The position numbers and the translations under genes were made by a program. Positions 48,201 through 56,407 of a stretch of DNA of 64,000 nt are shown here, piece after piece (position 1 is the stretch's first letter; the number at the start of each line of letters is the position of its first letter). Location: the NCBI RefSeq assembly GCF_003583405.1, contig NZ_QXEC01000019.1:51743-115742 (forward strand), in the 5' to 3' direction. Under the pieces are notes generated by a model. It made no database searches, was not told where the DNA came from, and saw nothing but the letters and a program-made list of their open reading frames with translations. This stretch comes from Micromonospora radicis. GTDB lineage: Bacteria > Actinomycetota > Actinomycetes > Mycobacteriales > Micromonosporaceae.

Positions 48201-49282
48201 CGGGTGCGGCAGCGAACGCGGCGGGACTCGTCGCCGGGTACGCGCTGGACGTGTGGCTCGGCGATCCGCGCCGTGGGCACCCGGTCGCCGGCTTCGGCCG
48301 GGCCGCCACCGCCCTGGAACGCCGCCTCTACCGACCCGACCGGCTGGCCGGAGCCGCCTTCACCACGCTCGCCGTCGGCGGGCCGGTGCTGGTCGGGGCC
48401 GCCGCCGCGTTCGGTACCCGGCGTCGGCCGCTGGCCCGCGCGGCGCTGGTCGCCGCCGGCACCTGGGCGGTGCTCGGCGGACGCAGCCTGCGCCACGAGG
48501 CGAAGGTGATGGGTGCGACGCTGCGTGCCGGTGACCTACCGGCCGCCCGCCAGCGGCTCGGGCACCTCTGCGGACGCGACCCGTCGACGCTGGACGAGAC
48601 CGAGTTGGCCCGGGCGACGGTGGAGTCGGTCGCGGAGAACACCTCGGACGCGGTGGTCGCCCCGCTGTTCTGGGGTGCGGTCGCCGGGCTGCCCGGGCTG
48701 CTGGGCTACCGCGCGGTGAACACCCTCGACGCGATGGTGGGCCACCGGTCGGCCCGCTACGCCCGGTTCGGCACCCCGGCCGCCCGCCTCGACGACCTGC
48801 TCAACCTGGTACCGGCGCGGCTGACCGGCCTGTTGACCGTCGCCGTCGCTCCGGTCGGTCGCGGCGACCGGGCCCGGGCCTGGCGGGTGTGGCGGCGCGA
48901 CCGGGCCGACCATCCCAGCCCCAACGCCGGGCAGTGCGAGGCGGCGATGGCCGGGGCGCTCGGGGTGCGGCTCGGTGGGCACAACGTCTACTTCGGCCGC
49001 TCGGAGGTACGCCCGTTCCTCGGCGATGGGCCCCGCCCCGAGGCGCGCCACCTCGGCCGGGCCGCCAAGATCTCCGGTGCCGTCGGGCTGGCGGCGCTCG
49101 GGCTCGCGGCGCTTCACCCGCTGACCGTCGGCCGGCTGGCCGGCGCCGTCGCCCGTCGGGCCACCCGGGCCGCCGTCGCCCGTCGGGCCACCCGGACGAT
49201 CCCGGCCCGGAGCGTCACCGGACCGGTCGTGGTCGCGGGTACCACCCGGCCGAACGCCCGGCCCACCGGCGGGCGCGAATGA
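48191..49282 (+). CDS. cobD: Adenosylcobinamide-phosphate synthase CobD/CbiB
   Basis: 363 aa integral membrane enzyme that attaches aminopropanol phosphate to adenosylcobyric acid. The CbiB motifs GYALDVWLGDPRRGHPVAGFGR, ATVESVAENTSDAVVAPLFWGA, AVNTLDAMVGHRSARYARFGTPAARLDDLLNLVPARLT and HPSPNAGQCEAAMAGALGVRLGG are fully conserved. GTG 48191 has GGAGG 7 nt upstream; an in-frame GTG three bases earlier and one at 48152 are less likely. The start lies in a long hairpin arm. cobQ follows after 13 nt. Confidence 0.93.
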   Translation: MRYAGAAANAAGLVAGYALDVWLGDPRRGHPVAGFGRAATALERRLYRPDRLAGAAFTTLAVGGPVLVGAAAAFGTRRRPLARAALVAAGTWAVLGGRSLRHEAKVMGATLRAGDLPAARQRLGHLCGRDPSTLDETELARATVESVAENTSDAVVAPLFWGAVAGLPGLLGYRAVNTLDAMVGHRSARYARFGTPAARLDDLLNLVPARLTGLLTVAVAPVGRGDRARAWRVWRRDRADHPSPNAGQCEAAMAGALGVRLGGHNVYFGRSEVRPFLGDGPRPEARHLGRAAKISGAVGLAALGLAALHPLTVGRLAGAVARRATRAAVARRATRTIPARSVTGPVVVAGTTRPNARPTGGRE

Positions 49283-49295
49283 TCGGCGACCGGCG

Positions 49296-50837
49296 ATGAC
49301 CGGTGGTCTGCTGGTCGCCGGCACCACCTCGGACGCCGGCAAGAGCGTGCTCACCGCCGGCATCTGCCGCTGGCTGCACCGTCAGGGCGTGAAGGTGGCG
49401 CCGTTCAAGGCGCAGAACATGTCCAACAACTCCGCCGTCGTCGTCGGCGCCGACGGCCGGGGTGGCGAGATCGGCCGCGCCCAGGCGATGCAGGCGGCGG
49501 CCTGCGGACTCGCCCCGGAGCTGCGGTTCAACCCGGTGCTGCTCAAGCCGGGCAGCGACCTGAGCAGTCAGGTGGTGTTGCTGGGCGAGGCGGTCGACAC
49601 GATGACCGCCGACACGTTCCGGTCGTTGCGGCCCCGGCTGGCCGAGACTGCCTACGCCGCGTTGGCGGAGCTGCGTGCCGCGTACGACGTGGTGATCTGT
49701 GAAGGCGCCGGCAGCCCCGCGGAGATCAACCTGCGCGACGGCGACTACGTGAACATGGGCCTGGCCCGGCACGCCGGGCTGCCGACGATCGTGGTCGGTG
49801 ACATCGACCGGGGCGGCGTGTTCGCCGCCATGTTCGGCACCCTGGCCCTGCTCGACCCCGCCGACCAGGCGCTGATCGCCGGCTTCGTGGTGAACAAGTT
49901 CCGCGGTGACCGCCGGCTGCTCGATCCGGGGTTGGCGGCGTTGCACCAGCTCACCGGCCGCCAGACGTACGGCGTGCTGCCCTGGGCGCTGGACCTGTGG
50001 CTGGACGCCGAGGACTCGCTGGCGTACGGCCGGGTGCTCGGCCGACCCGCCGCCCCGCACGGCACCGAGTGGCTCGACGTGGCGGTGGTCCGGCTGCCCC
50101 GGATCAGCAACGCCACCGACGTGGAGGCGCTCGCCACCGAACCGGGGGTGCGGGTGCGGCTGACCGTCGAACCCGCCGAGTTGGCCGCCGCCGACCTGAT
50201 CGTGCTGCCCGGTTCCAAGTCGACCGTGGCCGACCTGGCCTGGCTGCGGGAGACCGGCCTGGCCGACGCGATCACCAGCCATGTGGCGCGGGGCCGACCC
50301 CTGCTCGGCATCTGCGGCGGCTTCCAGATGCTGGCCCGCGCCGTCCACGACCCGGTGGAGAGCCGTCGCGGCACCGTACCCGGCCTCGGACTGCTCCCCG
50401 TGGAGATCACCTTCGCGGCGCGCAAGACCGTCCGGTCGGCGACCGGCACGGCCGAGGGTGACGTGCCGGTGCACGGCTACGAGATCCACCACGGGTACGT
50501 GTCGACCGCCGACCCGCGGCTGCCCCCGCTGCTGCGGTACCTCGACGGTGCCGCGGAGGGCGCGATGCACGGGGTGGTGCACGGCACCCACTGGCATGGC
50601 GCGTTCGAGTCCGACGAGTTCCGACGCCGGTTCCTCACCCGGACGGCCGCGCTGGCCGGGCGTACCGGCTTCCGGGTCGCGCCGGGCACGTCCTTCGCCG
50701 CCGCCCGTGAACGTACCCTCGACCTGCTCGGTGACCTGGTCGAGGAGCACCTCGACACGGCGGCGCTGTGGCGGCTGATCGAGTCCGGTCCGCCGGTCGG
50801 CCTGCCGTTCGTCCCACCCGGCGTCGCACCGGGTTGA
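49296..50837 (+). CDS. cobQ: Cobyric acid synthase
   Basis: 513 aa. ATP- and glutamine-dependent amidation of four side chains of cobyrinic acid a,c-diamide. N-terminal dethiobiotin-synthetase-like domain with P-loop GTTSDAGKSVL and MSNNSAVV, C-terminal class I glutaminase with nucleophile Cys340 (LLGICGGFQML) and the HGYEIHHG and THWHGAFES His/Glu region. All intact, in contrast to the CobB-like gene further on. ATG 49296, 13 nt after cobD; same operon. Confidence 0.95.
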   Translation: MTGGLLVAGTTSDAGKSVLTAGICRWLHRQGVKVAPFKAQNMSNNSAVVVGADGRGGEIGRAQAMQAAACGLAPELRFNPVLLKPGSDLSSQVVLLGEAVDTMTADTFRSLRPRLAETAYAALAELRAAYDVVICEGAGSPAEINLRDGDYVNMGLARHAGLPTIVVGDIDRGGVFAAMFGTLALLDPADQALIAGFVVNKFRGDRRLLDPGLAALHQLTGRQTYGVLPWALDLWLDAEDSLAYGRVLGRPAAPHGTEWLDVAVVRLPRISNATDVEALATEPGVRVRLTVEPAELAAADLIVLPGSKSTVADLAWLRETGLADAITSHVARGRPLLGICGGFQMLARAVHDPVESRRGTVPGLGLLPVEITFAARKTVRSATGTAEGDVPVHGYEIHHGYVSTADPRLPPLLRYLDGAAEGAMHGVVHGTHWHGAFESDEFRRRFLTRTAALAGRTGFRVAPGTSFAAARERTLDLLGDLVEEHLDTAALWRLIESGPPVGLPFVPPGVAPG

Positions 50838-50859
50838 CCGGTACGCCCGGCGCCGGGGT

Positions 50860-51276
50860 TCAGCGGCGGACGTCCGCCGGCTGGTCGGTGAAGGGCAGTC
50901 CCGCCGACCGCCACGCCTCCACCCCGCCGATCATGTCGGTGGCCCGGTGCAGCCCGAGGGCGCGCAGGCTCGCCGCGGCGAGGCTGGAACTGTAGCCCTG
51001 GCGGCACACCACGACGACCTCGATGTCGTACCCGGTGGCCTCGGGGATGCGCCAGTCGCTGGCCGGGTCGAGCCGCCACTCCAGCACCGTGCGGTCGATC
51101 ACGATCACGCCGGGCAGTTCGCCCTGCTCCCGTCGCTGCACGTCGGTGCGGGTGTCGATGACCAGCGCACCCCGGGTGGCGGCCTGCACCGTCTCCTGTG
51201 GGGTCAACCGGGTCATGCCCGCACGGGCTTGTTCCAGCAACGCCTCGACGCCGGGACTCATCACGGAATGGGACAC
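50860..51276 (-). CDS. Rhodanese-like sulfurtransferase domain protein
   Basis: 138 aa, single rhodanese domain. ALVIDTRTDVQRREQGELPGVIVIDRTVLEWRLD and the active-site loop VVVVCRQGYSSSLAA with the catalytic Cys, then ALGLHRATDMIGGVEAW. It probably transfers sulfane sulfur; acceptor unknown. GTG 51276 chosen; ATG 51261 and GTG 51264 also possible. It converges with cobQ 22 bp away. Confidence 0.85.
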   Translation of the reverse strand: MSHSVMSPGVEALLEQARAGMTRLTPQETVQAATRGALVIDTRTDVQRREQGELPGVIVIDRTVLEWRLDPASDWRIPEATGYDIEVVVVCRQGYSSSLAAASLRALGLHRATDMIGGVEAWRSAGLPFTDQPADVRR

Positions 51277-51340
51277 GGCCCGATCATGCCGCCCGGGCCG
51301 GGTGCCCACGGCCGGAAGCGGTGCGGGACAACCCGATCGG

Positions 51341-51346
51341 TAACGT
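51341..51346 (+). promoter_or_regulatory. -10 element (TAACGT) for near-leaderless kinase mRNA
   Basis: TAACGT is followed by 8 nt and GTG 51355, with no Shine-Dalgarno. Confidence 0.35.
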
Positions 51347-51354
51347 GGGTGTCC

Positions 51355-52002
51355 GTGGTGGCGGTCTTCGAGGCGTACGCCGAGCTGGCGCGCCGGGTGC
51401 TGAGCCGGCCGGCCCGGCTGGGGCGTACCCGCCTGGTGGCGGTCGACGGCCCGAGCGGCGCCGGCAAGACCGCCTTCGCCGCGCGGCTGGCCGACGCCTT
51501 CGTCACTGTGGGTGCCGGTCGTCCGCCGGTGGTGCACACCGACGACCTGCTCGACGGTTGGGATGACCAGTTCACCTTCTGGACCCGTCTGGAGTCCTCG
51601 GTGCTGGCCCCGGTACGCGCCGGCCGGGCCGGCGCCTACCACCGCTACAGCTGGGTGCGACGTCGCTTCCTGCCCGCCCCGGTGCCGGTGCCGGTGTCGC
51701 CGGTGCTGATCGTGGAGGGGGTCAGCACCGCGCGCGCCGCGGCCGGACCCGACCTGACCCTGGCGGTCTTCGTCACCGCCCCGCCGCCGCTGCGGCTGAC
51801 CCGGGCGGTGGCCCGCGACGGCCCGGCGATCCTGCCCGCGCTGCGCCGCTGGCACGCCGCCGAGGCGGAACACTTCACCGCCGACGGCACCGCCGCCCGG
51901 GTCGACCTGGTGGTGGACGGGGCGCCGACGCTGCCGCACGACCCCGCGCACTACTACCTGCGCTCGTCCGGAGTCGGTGGTGCCGATGTCGGCCCTGGGT
52001 AA
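51355..52002 (+). CDS. Uridine kinase-like P-loop protein
   Basis: 215 aa. Walker A DGPSGAGKTAFA near residue 35, VHTDDLLDGWDDQF (uridine-kinase-type substrate loop), and a second conserved strand VLIVEGVSTARA. Matches actinobacterial uridine kinase-family proteins; it might act on a nucleoside or another small alcohol. GTG 51355 or 51358. Situated among cobalamin genes but with no evident link to the pathway (it is not CobU). Confidence 0.78.
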   Translation: MVAVFEAYAELARRVLSRPARLGRTRLVAVDGPSGAGKTAFAARLADAFVTVGAGRPPVVHTDDLLDGWDDQFTFWTRLESSVLAPVRAGRAGAYHRYSWVRRRFLPAPVPVPVSPVLIVEGVSTARAAAGPDLTLAVFVTAPPPLRLTRAVARDGPAILPALRRWHAAEAEHFTADGTAARVDLVVDGAPTLPHDPAHYYLRSSGVGGADVGPG

Positions 52003-52010
52003 GGCCGGAA

Positions 52011-52016
52011 TACGAT
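52011..52016 (+). promoter_or_regulatory. -10 element (TACGAT) for leaderless M20 peptidase mRNA
   Basis: TACGAT ends exactly 7 nt before ATG 52024. The in-frame ATG at 52015 lies inside this element and is unlikely. Confidence 0.5.
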
Positions 52017-52023
52017 GCCGGTC

Positions 52024-53385
52024 ATGACCACACCGATCATGACCGAGGCCGAGCTGCGGGCCGCCGTCGAGCGGGAACTACCGGGCGTCCGGGCCGACCT
52101 GGAGCGCCTCGTCCGCATCCCCGGCATCGCCTTCGAGGGCTTCGACCACGCGCACGTGGAGCGCTCCGCCGAGGCGGTGGCCGAGCTGCTGCGGGGCTGT
52201 GGTCTCGACGTGGAGATCGTGCGCGCGGGCGGTCAGCCGGCGGTGATCGGCCGGAAGCCGGCGCCACCCGGCGCGCCCACGGTCATGCTCTACGCCCACC
52301 ACGACGTGCAGCCGGTGGGCGACCGGTCGCTGTGGGAGTCCGACCCGTTCGAGCCCGTCGAGCGCGACGGGCGGCTGTACGGGCGGGGCGCCGCCGACGA
52401 CAAGGCCGGCATCATGGCGCACGTCGCCGCGCTGCGTGCCTTCGGCGACCGGCTGCCGGTCGGCGTGGTGCTCTTCGTCGAGGGGGAGGAGGAGTACGGC
52501 TCCGACTCGCTGGAGCGGCTGCTCGTCGAACACCGAGACAAGATCGCCTCGGACGTGATCGTGATCGCCGACTCGGCCAACTGGGACGTCGGCGTACCGG
52601 CGCTGACCACGTCGCTGCGCGGCATCGTCAACTGCTTCGTGCGGGTGCGCACCCTGGAGCACGCGGTGCACAGCGGGATGTTCGGCGGTGCGGTGCCCGA
52701 CGCGCTGACCACCCTGGTCCGGCTGCTCGCCACGTTGCACGACGACGCCGGGGACGTCGCGGTGGCGGGACTGGTCGGCCGGGAGGCGGCCAGCGTCGAC
52801 TACCCGCAGGACCGGTTCCGCGCCGAGGCCGGGCTGGCCGAGGGGGTCCAGCTGATCGGTACCGGCCGGATCACCGACCGGCTCTGGACCAAGCCGGCGC
52901 TGGCCGTGCTCGGCATCGACGCCCCGGCCACCGGCGAGGCGCCGAACGCGCTGGTCCCGACCGCGAAGGCCAAGCTGAGCGTACGGCTGGCGCCGGGCGA
53001 CGACCCGAAGCGGGCGTACGCGGCGCTGCGCGAGCACCTGGAGCGGTACGCGCCCTGGGGATCCCAGGTCGAGGTCACCTTCGAACACGACGGCGCCCCG
53101 TGCGTCATCGACGCGACCGGGCCGGTGTTCGACGCGGCCCGGTCGGCCTTCCGGGCCGCCTGGGACGGCACCGAGCCGGTGGACATCGGGGTCGGCGGTT
53201 CGATTCCGTTCATCGCCACCTTCCAGGAGATGTTCCCGCAGGCGGCGATCCTGGTGACCGGGGTGGAGGATCCGCACGCCCGGGCGCACGGGCCGAACGA
53301 GAGCCTGCACCTCGGCGAGTTCGCCCGGGTCTGCCTGGCCGAGGCGTTGTTGCTGGCCAGGGTGGCCGAGGTCGGTCGCGGATGA
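52024..53385 (+). CDS. M20 family dipeptidase
   Basis: 453 aa zinc metallopeptidase. YAHHDVQPVG (first His and Asp), GRGAADDKAGIMAHVAAL (bridging Asp), FVEGEEEYGSDSL (catalytic Glu and metal Glu), IADSANWD, and the later HARAHGPNESLHL His; a lid/dimer domain is inserted at about 200-310. It cleaves dipeptides or similar amides in the cytoplasm. Start supported by TACGAT 7 nt upstream. Alone on the plus strand. Confidence 0.93.
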   Translation: MTTPIMTEAELRAAVERELPGVRADLERLVRIPGIAFEGFDHAHVERSAEAVAELLRGCGLDVEIVRAGGQPAVIGRKPAPPGAPTVMLYAHHDVQPVGDRSLWESDPFEPVERDGRLYGRGAADDKAGIMAHVAALRAFGDRLPVGVVLFVEGEEEYGSDSLERLLVEHRDKIASDVIVIADSANWDVGVPALTTSLRGIVNCFVRVRTLEHAVHSGMFGGAVPDALTTLVRLLATLHDDAGDVAVAGLVGREAASVDYPQDRFRAEAGLAEGVQLIGTGRITDRLWTKPALAVLGIDAPATGEAPNALVPTAKAKLSVRLAPGDDPKRAYAALREHLERYAPWGSQVEVTFEHDGAPCVIDATGPVFDAARSAFRAAWDGTEPVDIGVGGSIPFIATFQEMFPQAAILVTGVEDPHARAHGPNESLHLGEFARVCLAEALLLARVAEVGRG

Positions 53386-53442
53386 ACCCGTAACTTCGCG
53401 CGAATGGTGGCCGTTTCCGGTGTGTCGGACGCGGGGCTGTTG

Positions 53443-53448
53443 TAGCCT
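53443..53448 (+). promoter_or_regulatory. -10 element (TAGCCT) for leaderless mRNA of the 68-aa gene
   Basis: TAGCCT ends exactly 7 nt before ATG 53456; same hexamer and spacing as in front of asd. Confidence 0.5.
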
Positions 53449-53455
53449 CTCGAAC

Positions 53456-53662
53456 ATGCGTACGAACGAGGAGATGGCCCGCCTGGAGGCCGCCGTCAGC
53501 GCTCTGGGAGACATCGACGTCTCCGCGTGGCCCGAGGACACGCTCAAGGCACAGCTCGGTGAGCTGTCCGCCGCCCTGGTCGCCCTGGACACGTCGCTGT
53601 CCCGCATCGCCGAGGGCGTTCGCGCCCGCGGTCTGCGCGTCGAGGAACCGGTCCCGGCCTGA
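53456..53662 (+). CDS. Small helical hypothetical protein
   Basis: 68 aa, two amphipathic helices (NEEMARLEAAVSALGDID and EDTLKAQLGELSAALVALDTSLSRIAEGVRARG). Leaderless-type start with TAGCCT 7 nt before ATG. Function unknown; immediately upstream of the DNA ligase gene (55 bp gap with its own CAGGAT hexamer). Confidence 0.65.
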   Translation: MRTNEEMARLEAAVSALGDIDVSAWPEDTLKAQLGELSAALVALDTSLSRIAEGVRARGLRVEEPVPA

Positions 53663-53705
53663 CGCCGGCCATCCGCGTCCGGCGTGCGTTGTCGGAGGTG
53701 GCTGG

Positions 53706-53711
53706 CAGGAT
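53706..53711 (+). promoter_or_regulatory. -10-like CAGGAT before the DNA ligase gene
   Basis: CAGGAT followed by six bases and GTG 53718, with no Shine-Dalgarno; the same hexamer lies 7 nt before the cobC start. Confidence 0.4.
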
Positions 53712-53717
53712 TGGGCC

Positions 53718-55316
53718 GTGCGATTCCTCGACCTGGCGGCCACCTCCGCGGCCGTCGGCGCCACCGGCGGCCGGCGGGCCAAGGTCGAGCTGCTCGCCGA
53801 CGCGCTGCGCCGGCTCGAACCGGCCGAGGTCGCGGCGGGTGCCGGCTGGCTCGCCGGTGAGCTGCGCCAACGGCAGACCGGCGTCGGCTGGGCGAGCCTG
53901 CGTGAGTTGCCGCCACCGGCGAGCGAGCCGACCCTGACGGTCGGTGCCGTCGACGCGGCGATCGACGAGATCGCCGCGGTGGGCGGTGCCGGGTCGCAGG
54001 CCCGCCGCCGGGCCCTGGTGCACCGCCTCTACGCCGCCGCGACCGCCGACGAGCAGCACCTGCTGACCGGGCTCTTCCTCGGCGAGTTGCGGCACGGCGC
54101 CCAGGCGGGGCTGCTGGCCGACGCGATCGCCCGGGCCGCCGGGGTGCCGGTCGCCGCGGTCCGTCGGGCGTTGCTGCTCGCCGGTGACCTGCGGCAGGTG
54201 GCGGTGGCCGGGCTTGCCGGTGGGGCCGCCGCGCTGGCCGAGTTCGGGCTACGGGTCGGTCGACCGTTGGCGCCGATGCTGGCGCAGAGCGCGTCGACGG
54301 TCGACGAGGCGCTGGCCGCCACGGGCATCCCGGCGGTGGTCGACGTCAAGCTCGACGGCATCCGCATCCAGGTGCACCGCAGCGGAGCCGACGTCGCCGT
54401 GTTCACCCGCAGCCTGGACGACATCACCGCGCGGCTGCCCGCGGTGGTCGCCGCGGTGCGCGCCCTGCCGGCCCGCGAGTTGGTCCTCGACGGCGAGGCC
54501 ATCGGGCTGGACGAGACCGGGCGTCCCCTGCCCTTCCAACAGACGTCCAGCGCCGCCGCCCGGCGCGGCGGGTCGAGCCGCGCCGGTCCGGCCGCTGCCG
54601 GCGTGCCCGCGCTCGCCCCGGCGGTACGCGCCGCCGCCGCTCGCCCCGGCGAGACGGTGCTCGCGCCGTACTTCTTCGACCTGCTGCACCTCGACGGGAC
54701 GGATCTGATCGACCTGCCCGGACGGCAGCGGTGGGCGGCGCTCGGCGACACCGTCGACGCCGCCCTGCTGGTGGGGCGGATGGAGGCGGACGGGCCGGAG
54801 CGGGCCGGCGAGGCGTTCGCCGCCGCCCTCGACGCCGGCCAGGAGGGCGTGGTGGTCAAGGATCCCGACGCCCCGTACGACGCGGGTCGACGCGGCGCGG
54901 CCTGGGTGAAGGTGAAGCCCCGGCACACCCTCGACCTGGTGGTGCTCGCCGTGGAGTGGGGCAGCGGCCGGCGTACCGGTTGGCTCTCCAACCTGCACCT
55001 GGGGGCGCGTGACCCGGGTACCGGTGGTTTCGTGATGCTCGGCAAGACCTTCAAGGGGCTCACCGACGAGCTGCTGCGCTGGCAGACCGAACGCTTCCTC
55101 GGCCTCGCGGTGCAGCGCGGCGACCGGGTGGTGCGGGTCCGGCCCGAGCAGGTGGTCGAGATCGCGTTCGACGGGGTGCAGACCAGCTCGCGCTATCCCG
55201 GTGGGGTGGCGCTGCGCTTCGCGCGGGTGGTGCGCTACCGCGAGGACAAGTCCGCCGTCGAGGCCGACACCATCGACACCGTCCGCACCATCCACGCCGG
55301 TCGCCCGCCGGGCTAA
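53718..55316 (+). CDS. ligB: ATP-dependent DNA ligase (LigB type)
   Basis: 532 aa. N-terminal DNA-binding domain (about 1-185), nucleotidyltransferase domain with adenylation Lys211 in VDVKLDGIRIQ, LVLDGEAIG (motif III), FFDLLHLDG (motif IIIa), EGVVVKDPDAPY (motif IV), WVKVKP (motif V), and an OB domain (about 420-520). This ATP-dependent ligase is accessory to the NAD-dependent LigA in actinomycetes. An Ala/Gly/Ser-rich insert (about 275-310) lies between motifs III and IIIa. GTG 53718. Confidence 0.93.
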   Translation: MRFLDLAATSAAVGATGGRRAKVELLADALRRLEPAEVAAGAGWLAGELRQRQTGVGWASLRELPPPASEPTLTVGAVDAAIDEIAAVGGAGSQARRRALVHRLYAAATADEQHLLTGLFLGELRHGAQAGLLADAIARAAGVPVAAVRRALLLAGDLRQVAVAGLAGGAAALAEFGLRVGRPLAPMLAQSASTVDEALAATGIPAVVDVKLDGIRIQVHRSGADVAVFTRSLDDITARLPAVVAAVRALPARELVLDGEAIGLDETGRPLPFQQTSSAAARRGGSSRAGPAAAGVPALAPAVRAAAARPGETVLAPYFFDLLHLDGTDLIDLPGRQRWAALGDTVDAALLVGRMEADGPERAGEAFAAALDAGQEGVVVKDPDAPYDAGRRGAAWVKVKPRHTLDLVVLAVEWGSGRRTGWLSNLHLGARDPGTGGFVMLGKTFKGLTDELLRWQTERFLGLAVQRGDRVVRVRPEQVVEIAFDGVQTSSRYPGGVALRFARVVRYREDKSAVEADTIDTVRTIHAGRPPG

Positions 55317-55350
55317 CCCGGTCTTCTCGGCCGGTGCGGGGCGGGCGCGG

Positions 55351-56160
55351 TCAGGCGGGGGAGGGGTCGGCGGCCCGGTCGCGGGGACGGTCGTCGGTCA
55401 GCCCGGCCCGGCGGCGGGCCTCCCGGCGGGCGACCCAGCCGTACCCGAACAGCGTCATCGCCCCGAAGATCCACCACTGGACCACGTAGCCCAGGTTCTG
55501 CCAGTTGTTGGTGTGGCCCACCGGCACCGCCTTGAACACCGGGTCGGCCGCCGGGGTCTGCTCGTCGAGCAGCACGTACGCCCCGTGCACCGGGTACGGC
55601 AGTTGCGGGGCGAGCTGGGGTAGGGCGACCCGGCGGCTCTCCAACCGGCCCTCGCGTCGGGACACCTTGGCGTCGCCACTCTCGCTGGCGTGCACCCGGC
55701 CCTCGACGGTCACCTCACCGGTCGGCGTCGCCGGCACGTCCGGCTGGGCCAGCGCGCCGCCGGGCGCCGGTGGAATCCAGCCCCGGTCCACCAGGACCGC
55801 CGTGCCGTCGGCCAGCACCAGCGGGGTGAGCACCTCGAAGCCGACCTTGCTCTCCACCGTGCGGCCCCGGACCAGGACGATGTTGTCGGTGTCGTACCGG
55901 CCGGTCACGGTGACCCGGGTGAAGGTCCGCTCCTCGGCCGGCGCCGGCCCGACCGTGCCGGCGCCACCGGTCGGGGTGGGCAGCGCCTCACGCAGCGGCA
56001 CCGGGTCCATCCGCAGGCCGGCGTCGATCCGTTCGTTGACCGCGGTACGACCGTGGTAGCGGTCCAACTGCCAGTTGCCGAGCAGCACCATCACCATGGC
56101 GGCGAGCAGAGTCAGTGCGAAGATGCCCAGCCAGCGCGGCGTCAGCAGGAACCGGTACAC
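55351..56160 (-). CDS. SURF1-family protein (cytochrome oxidase assembly)
   Basis: 269 aa. N-terminal helix (LLTPRWLGIFALTLLAAMVMVLLGNWQLDR) and C-terminal helix (YVVQWWIFGAMTLFGYGWVARREARRR) flank an extracytoplasmic domain with GFEVLTPLVLADGTAVLVDRGWIPP, a SURF1 hallmark. Aids heme a insertion and assembly of aa3 oxidase. GTG 56160 has TAGCCT six bases upstream. Convergent with the ligase gene. Confidence 0.92.
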   Translation of the reverse strand: MYRFLLTPRWLGIFALTLLAAMVMVLLGNWQLDRYHGRTAVNERIDAGLRMDPVPLREALPTPTGGAGTVGPAPAEERTFTRVTVTGRYDTDNIVLVRGRTVESKVGFEVLTPLVLADGTAVLVDRGWIPPAPGGALAQPDVPATPTGEVTVEGRVHASESGDAKVSRREGRLESRRVALPQLAPQLPYPVHGAYVLLDEQTPAADPVFKAVPVGHTNNWQNLGYVVQWWIFGAMTLFGYGWVARREARRRAGLTDDRPRDRAADPSPA

Positions 56161-56166
56161 GCCACG

Positions 56167-56172
56167 AGGCTA
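56167..56172 (-). promoter_or_regulatory. -10 element (TAGCCT) for leaderless SURF1 mRNA
   Basis: On the minus strand TAGCCT is followed by six bases and GTG 56160, no Shine-Dalgarno. Confidence 0.45.
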
Positions 56173-56407
56173 CCCGGTCGACCGTCGCCACTGCCCCGCG
56201 GTGCGTCGGCGTCGGTGGCGGGTCGCCCCGCTCGCCGGGGGGCCGTCGGTGGCGCAGCGTACGCACGTCGGGGCGGTCCGCACCGGCGCGCCCGGGCCGG
56301 GCTGGAACGGGTACCGGGCGGTGCGTGCCGGTCGTTCGGTTCGGCTATCGTCACGCGGGCGGAGCGCGCCGACGGTCGGCACGCCGTCCGCTCGCGAGGA
56401 GTCGATG

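Noticed and set aside
51355..52002. CobU (adenosylcobinamide kinase)
   Set aside because: The P-loop and DDLLDGWDD loop match uridine kinases; the CobU GGxxSGKS N-terminus and its guanylyl-transfer His region are absent.
52015..52023. ATG 52015 as start of the M20 peptidase
   Set aside because: It lies within the TACGAT hexamer; ATG 52024 fits the 7-nt leaderless spacing seen in many neighbours.
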